Assembly (NCBI GenBank): GCA_934622035.1
Contig: CAKTVG010000005.1
Coordinates: 55,358 to 119,357 of the forward strand
From: an uncultured Oscillospiraceae bacterium
Lineage (GTDB): Bacteria; Bacillota; Clostridia; Oscillospirales; Oscillospiraceae
Length of the DNA: 64,000 nucleotides
Reading direction: 5' to 3'
Both the position numbers and the translations under genes were made by a program. The notes below the pieces were generated by a model. The model was not told where the DNA came from, ran no database searches, and worked only from the letters and a program-made list of their open reading frames with translations. Each line of letters opens with the position of its first letter. The stretch's first letter is position 1. Positions 61,351-64,000 of this stretch are shown here, piece after piece.

Positions 61351-62532
61351 ATGCGCATTGCTATGGAGAATAAAATCGTATGTGATTATTGCGGGACGAT
61401 CTACAATGCGGATAAGCAGGTCTGCCCTCTGTGCGGGAACGCCCCCAGTGAGGATGCCAAAAACCGCCAGCGGGCCATCCAGCGCCGCCGCGACGCGGGG
61501 GAAAAGCGCCGCGAACGCCCCGAAAAGAAGAACCCGCCGCAGGAAAGCGGCGATCCCCGCCGGATCCCGAAGAAGCTGGCCGTGGCCGCGCTGGTCTTTC
61601 TGGCGCTGTCCGTGCTTGTCTGGCTCTACTTTATCGGCGACGTCAACGGCTGGCTGCCCGGCCTGAGCAGCGTTCTGAATGCGGATTACGGTGCAAAGGA
61701 TGCCTCGGACGAAACGGTGAATAAGACCTGCACTTATCTTGAAATTCTGCCGGAGAGCATTGATTTTACCGAAAAGGGTCAGATCCAGAAGCTGCGCGTG
61801 ATTATCAACGCCGGCTGCGAGGAAACCGTTACCTTTACCTCCGACAATGACAAGGTCATCAACGTCTCCACGGACAATCCCAAGAGCGATACGCAGGAAT
61901 CACAGACGGCGATCACGATCGACGTTACCGCGCTCGGCGAGGGCACGGCGAGCATCAAGGTCTCCTGCGGCAACAAGTCGCGGACCTGCCGCATCACCTG
62001 CGATTTCAACGGCGGCGCGGCATCCTCCGAGCCTTCCTCTGAAAATGCGTTCGTGCCCGAACTGAATTACGAGGACATCACACTCAACGAGCCGCGCGAG
62101 ACGCTCGCGCTTCAGGTGACGAATCTGCCCGAGGGCATCCGCGTCAGCTGGACAAGCTCTGACGAGACGGTCGCGACGGTGGATGAGAACGGCAAGGTGA
62201 CGGCAGTCGGCTCCGGTACTGCGCAGATCACGGCGGAGGTTGACGGCGGCAGGGCGTCTATGACCATTCGCTGCAATTTCGATGATACGACGGAGTCGGA
62301 CGACGGCACGCATCTGACGCACACGGACGTTTCGATTGCTATCGGCGAGGAATTCAATCTTCGCCTCATTGACGGCAATGGCGACCGCATCAACAATGCG
62401 ACGTATTTCATTGACGATCCGGATATTTGCTCCGTGTCCGGTGTGACCGTGCGCGGCGAATCCAGAGGTACGACCGAGATCACCGTTCGCTATAACGGCA
62501 GAAGCTATACCTGCATCGTTCGCGTCGGATGA
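61351..62532 (+). CDS. Zinc-ribbon membrane protein with extracellular Big2-type Ig domain
   Basis: About 393 residues. Seen: an N-terminal C4 zinc ribbon (CDYCGTIYNADKQVCPLCG), a strongly basic linker, one membrane helix (roughly residues 75-98), then extracellular strand-rich domains, of which the middle one is a Big2 fold (VSWTSSDETVATVDENGKVTAVGSG pattern split over the domain). Function unknown. Start uncertain: ATG 61351 lies 16 bases after AAAGGAG, ATG 61363 lies further. It has no operon partner. Confidence 0.78.
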   Translation: MRIAMENKIVCDYCGTIYNADKQVCPLCGNAPSEDAKNRQRAIQRRRDAGEKRRERPEKKNPPQESGDPRRIPKKLAVAALVFLALSVLVWLYFIGDVNGWLPGLSSVLNADYGAKDASDETVNKTCTYLEILPESIDFTEKGQIQKLRVIINAGCEETVTFTSDNDKVINVSTDNPKSDTQESQTAITIDVTALGEGTASIKVSCGNKSRTCRITCDFNGGAASSEPSSENAFVPELNYEDITLNEPRETLALQVTNLPEGIRVSWTSSDETVATVDENGKVTAVGSGTAQITAEVDGGRASMTIRCNFDDTTESDDGTHLTHTDVSIAIGEEFNLRLIDGNGDRINNATYFIDDPDICSVSGVTVRGESRGTTEITVRYNGRSYTCIVRVG

Positions 62533-62546
62533 ACGAATCAAACAAC

Positions 62547-62578
62547 AAAACCCGATGGAAATCTTCCATCGGGTTTTT
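62547..62578. terminator. Bidirectional terminator
   Basis: 14-bp perfect stem (62547-62560 with 62564-62577), three-base loop, T run; between convergent genes. Confidence 0.92.
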
Positions 62579-62579
62579 A

Positions 62580-63278
62580 CTATAGAATCCGGGCGAGGCG
62601 CGTTTTCTGAAAGCGCTCGTTGATGCGGGAAAAGAGCCGCGGAAGCGGCGTCCATTTTGCAGCGGCGTAGCCGATTTCCGCAACGGCGATACCGGCAAAA
62701 ACGTCGTATACCACATGCTGCTTCGTAAAGAGGGTGGATAGAAAGACCAAAAGCGAGCCGAAGATGCACAAGCCGGAGATCAGCCTTCGATGCTTGAGAC
62801 GCTTGCAGTCGAAGATGAAGCGCGTGCCGAGCCAGGCGATGAAGCAGTGCTCGGAGGGGAAGAGATTCGTCGGCGTGTCCAGCGTGTAAATGACGCGCAT
62901 CAAAAAGCCGCAGAGATCGCTCCGCGTCACCTCCGGGCGGACGTTGGTCGTCGGCAGGAAGATGAAGAAAGCCATGCAGATCAGCTTCGCCGTGAAGTCG
63001 GCGGCAGCCAGACGGCATGCAAGCTCCGGACTCTCCTGCGCGGCGGTGAGATACTGGAAAATCCAGAATGCGAAGGTTGCGATGTAGGGGAGAACCCAGA
63101 CGGGGCGGAAGGGTGTCGCAAGGTCAAAGGCGGTGGTCATATCCGTCATCGGACGGGCAAAGCCGAGCGCCTGGATGAGCTTCGGGCCATAAAAAGCGAC
63201 AATATTCATGATGCCCGTGGTAATCAGTGGAAAAATGGCATAGATGGGAATCAGTCTGCGCCAGAAACGGCGGAGCAA
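62580..63278 (-). CDS. PAP2-like membrane phosphatase/phosphotransferase with altered motifs
   Basis: 232 residues, about six membrane helices. Seen: FPSEHCF in place of the PSGH motif, and TLFTKQHVVYDV in place of SRxxxxxHxxxD: both catalytic His and the Asp remain, but the Arg is Lys. The Lys/Arg-Pro motif I is not clear. These features fit lipid phosphate phosphotransferases as well as PAP2 phosphatases. Start: TTG 63278, seven bases after GAGGTG on the minus strand; no in-frame ATG is better placed. Confidence 0.82.
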   Translation of the reverse strand: MLRRFWRRLIPIYAIFPLITTGIMNIVAFYGPKLIQALGFARPMTDMTTAFDLATPFRPVWVLPYIATFAFWIFQYLTAAQESPELACRLAAADFTAKLICMAFFIFLPTTNVRPEVTRSDLCGFLMRVIYTLDTPTNLFPSEHCFIAWLGTRFIFDCKRLKHRRLISGLCIFGSLLVFLSTLFTKQHVVYDVFAGIAVAEIGYAAAKWTPLPRLFSRINERFQKTRLARIL

Positions 63279-63310
63279 TACGCATCACCTCGAACGTCGA
63301 TAATGTGCAT

Positions 63311-63338
63311 ATTATAGCAGAAGCGGGGAAAAAGTCAA
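63311..63338 (-). promoter_or_regulatory. Promoter of the PAP2-like gene
   Basis: Minus strand: TTGACT (63338-63333), 16 bases, TATAAT (63316-63311), TGC extended -10. Confidence 0.83.
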
Positions 63339-63384
63339 GCGCATTGCGGCCGGTGTGCCCAAGGGTACACCGGCCGCAATGCGC
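63339..63384 (-). terminator. 18-bp hairpin after the GtrA gene
   Basis: Perfect stem 63339-63356 / 63367-63384 with a ten-base loop. No direct T run, but TTGACTTTTT follows on the minus strand, which is also the next promoter's -35. Confidence 0.65.
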
Positions 63385-63390
63385 ACTATT

Positions 63391-63813
63391 CTATTTCTTT
63401 TTTTCCCGGAACGCGAAAAAGCGTTGACCGAGGTAGTTAAAGCCGACGAAGAGACACATGCCTGCCAGCATGGCTACATTGTCGCGGACGGTCACGCTTG
63501 CGCCGGACAGGAGCCACTTGATCAGCGGCTTTGCAATGCCGTAGGCGAGGCCGTAGCAGACGGCGATGTTCAGTGCAAAGCGCAGCACGACTGCAACGCC
63601 GCCCTCGCGGTATTTGAAGGTGAAATAGCGGTTGAGAAAATAGCTCATTACGCTTGCAAGCGCGTAGCTCACGGCGGTCGCCGTCCAGTAGCCCGCGCCT
63701 GCAAGATTGTACAGCAGGAACATCAGCCCGTTGCCGACGAGCGTGTTCAGAACGCCGACCAGGAGAAATTTCCAGAGCTTTTCATCGAAAAGCGCCAATA
63801 GCTTTTGTTTCAT
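63391..63813 (-). CDS. GtrA-like membrane protein
   Basis: 140 residues, four membrane helices. Seen: FLLVGVLNTLVGNGLMFLL, SYFLNRYFTFK (the conserved NRxxTF of GtrA) and FNYLGQRFFAF at the end. GtrA-family proteins are thought to move lipid-linked sugars across the membrane or assist such transfer. ATG 63813 with GGGAGG eight bases upstream; it overlaps the stop of the preceding gene (ATGA). Confidence 0.9.
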   Translation of the reverse strand: MKQKLLALFDEKLWKFLLVGVLNTLVGNGLMFLLYNLAGAGYWTATAVSYALASVMSYFLNRYFTFKYREGGVAVVLRFALNIAVCYGLAYGIAKPLIKWLLSGASVTVRDNVAMLAGMCLFVGFNYLGQRFFAFREKKK

Positions 63814-64000
63814 TGTGCGTCCTCCCAGCAGGTTTCGATGCTGCCGTCCGAGCAGACGGAAAAGATTATCTGCTCGTCCGCGCTGAGACATTGCAGCGTG
63901 ACGGTAAGCTCCGGCAGCTCGCAGGCGCTTGCAATTTCCAGCGCGATGATGCGCACAGTGTCCAGATAGCTTTCCGGTGAAAGCTCGCCCTCATAGACGC
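63810..64000 (-). CDS. C-terminal part of an unrecognised protein
   Basis: The minus-strand frame enters from the right edge and ends with TGA at 63810-63812, overlapping the GtrA start. About 63 residues are visible: acidic, no membrane helix, with ESYLDTVRIIALEIA, LTVTLQCLSADEQ and a Trp/Glu-rich end. The family is not recognisable from this part. Coupling to gtrA suggests one operon. Confidence 0.7.
   Translation of the reverse strand, partial: VYEGELSPESYLDTVRIIALEIASACELPELTVTLQCLSADEQIIFSVCSDGSIETCWEDAQ

Noticed and set aside
1..64000. CRISPR arrays, insertion sequences, prophage or integration sites
   Set aside because: No regularly spaced repeats, transposase, integrase or phage structural genes were found. 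The repeats at 8.6-8.9 kb have only two copies and no transposase.

Overview
The window is 64 kb of one GC-rich, gene-dense chromosome and looks like a strictly anaerobic Firmicute of the class Clostridia, probably an Oscillospiraceae-type gut bacterium. The reasons are a T-box leader in front of valS, the tig-clpP-clpX-lon-ysxC order known from Bacillus and Clostridium, RbgA, AddAB in place of RecBCD, sortase B, an [FeFe] hydrogenase, a sodium-pumping decarboxylase operon and pneumococcus-like choline genes. The genus is inference. No insertion sequence, prophage, CRISPR array or rRNA was seen.

Layout. 1-8.6 kb: the 3' end of a phosphohexomutase gene, T-box-controlled valS, a sugar isomerase-like gene, then a tightly overlapping run lepB-rbgA-small ORF-rnhB-yraN-dipeptidase-phosphoesterase. 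8.6-9.0 kb: a gene-free, repeat-rich stretch. 9-15.3 kb: protein folding and proteolysis (tig, clpP, clpX, lon) and the GTPase gene ysxC. 15.3-26.5 kb: a polytopic membrane protein, sortase B, a thioredoxin reductase-like enzyme behind a 20-bp hairpin, addB-addA and a membrane protein. 26.6-36.5 kb: tRNA-Arg, a MarR-controlled heterodimeric ABC exporter, a GNAT protein, a deoxyinosine glycosylase, a MOP-type flippase, RsmE, tRNA-Leu, MntP, a Nudix protein and a YcxB-like protein. 36.5-43.3 kb (minus strand): a phosphocholine/teichoic-acid type operon, described below. 43.6-52 kb: a giant MacB-like ABC protein, a two-gene hydrogenase module and an EIIC-like membrane protein. 52-58.7 kb (minus): the oadG-biotin carrier-oadB-oadA operon and a membrane-anchored kinase-like protein with a broken catalytic loop and FN3-like ectodomains. 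58.8-64 kb: a Nudix protein, an anSME-like radical SAM enzyme, a HAD phosphatase, a zinc-ribbon/Big2 membrane protein, a PAP2-like enzyme, a GtrA protein and the end of an unknown gene.

The most unusual system is the minus-strand operon at 43.3-36.5 kb. It holds a membrane-anchored glycerophosphotransferase-like protein; a 921-residue protein joining a YidC/Oxa1-like domain, further membrane helices and an extracytoplasmic alkaline-phosphatase-superfamily domain; and then LicC-, LicA- and LicB-like proteins that should import choline and turn it into CDP-choline. No LicD transferase is present. The fused protein is therefore a candidate for an undescribed way of building or decorating a phosphate-containing surface polymer. 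The YidC-like domain has Asn where Gram-positive YidC has its essential groove Arg, so it is probably not an ordinary insertase.

Many promoters carry a TGn extended -10 element (TGC or TGG before TATAAT-like hexamers), and strong hairpin terminators separate most transcription units.
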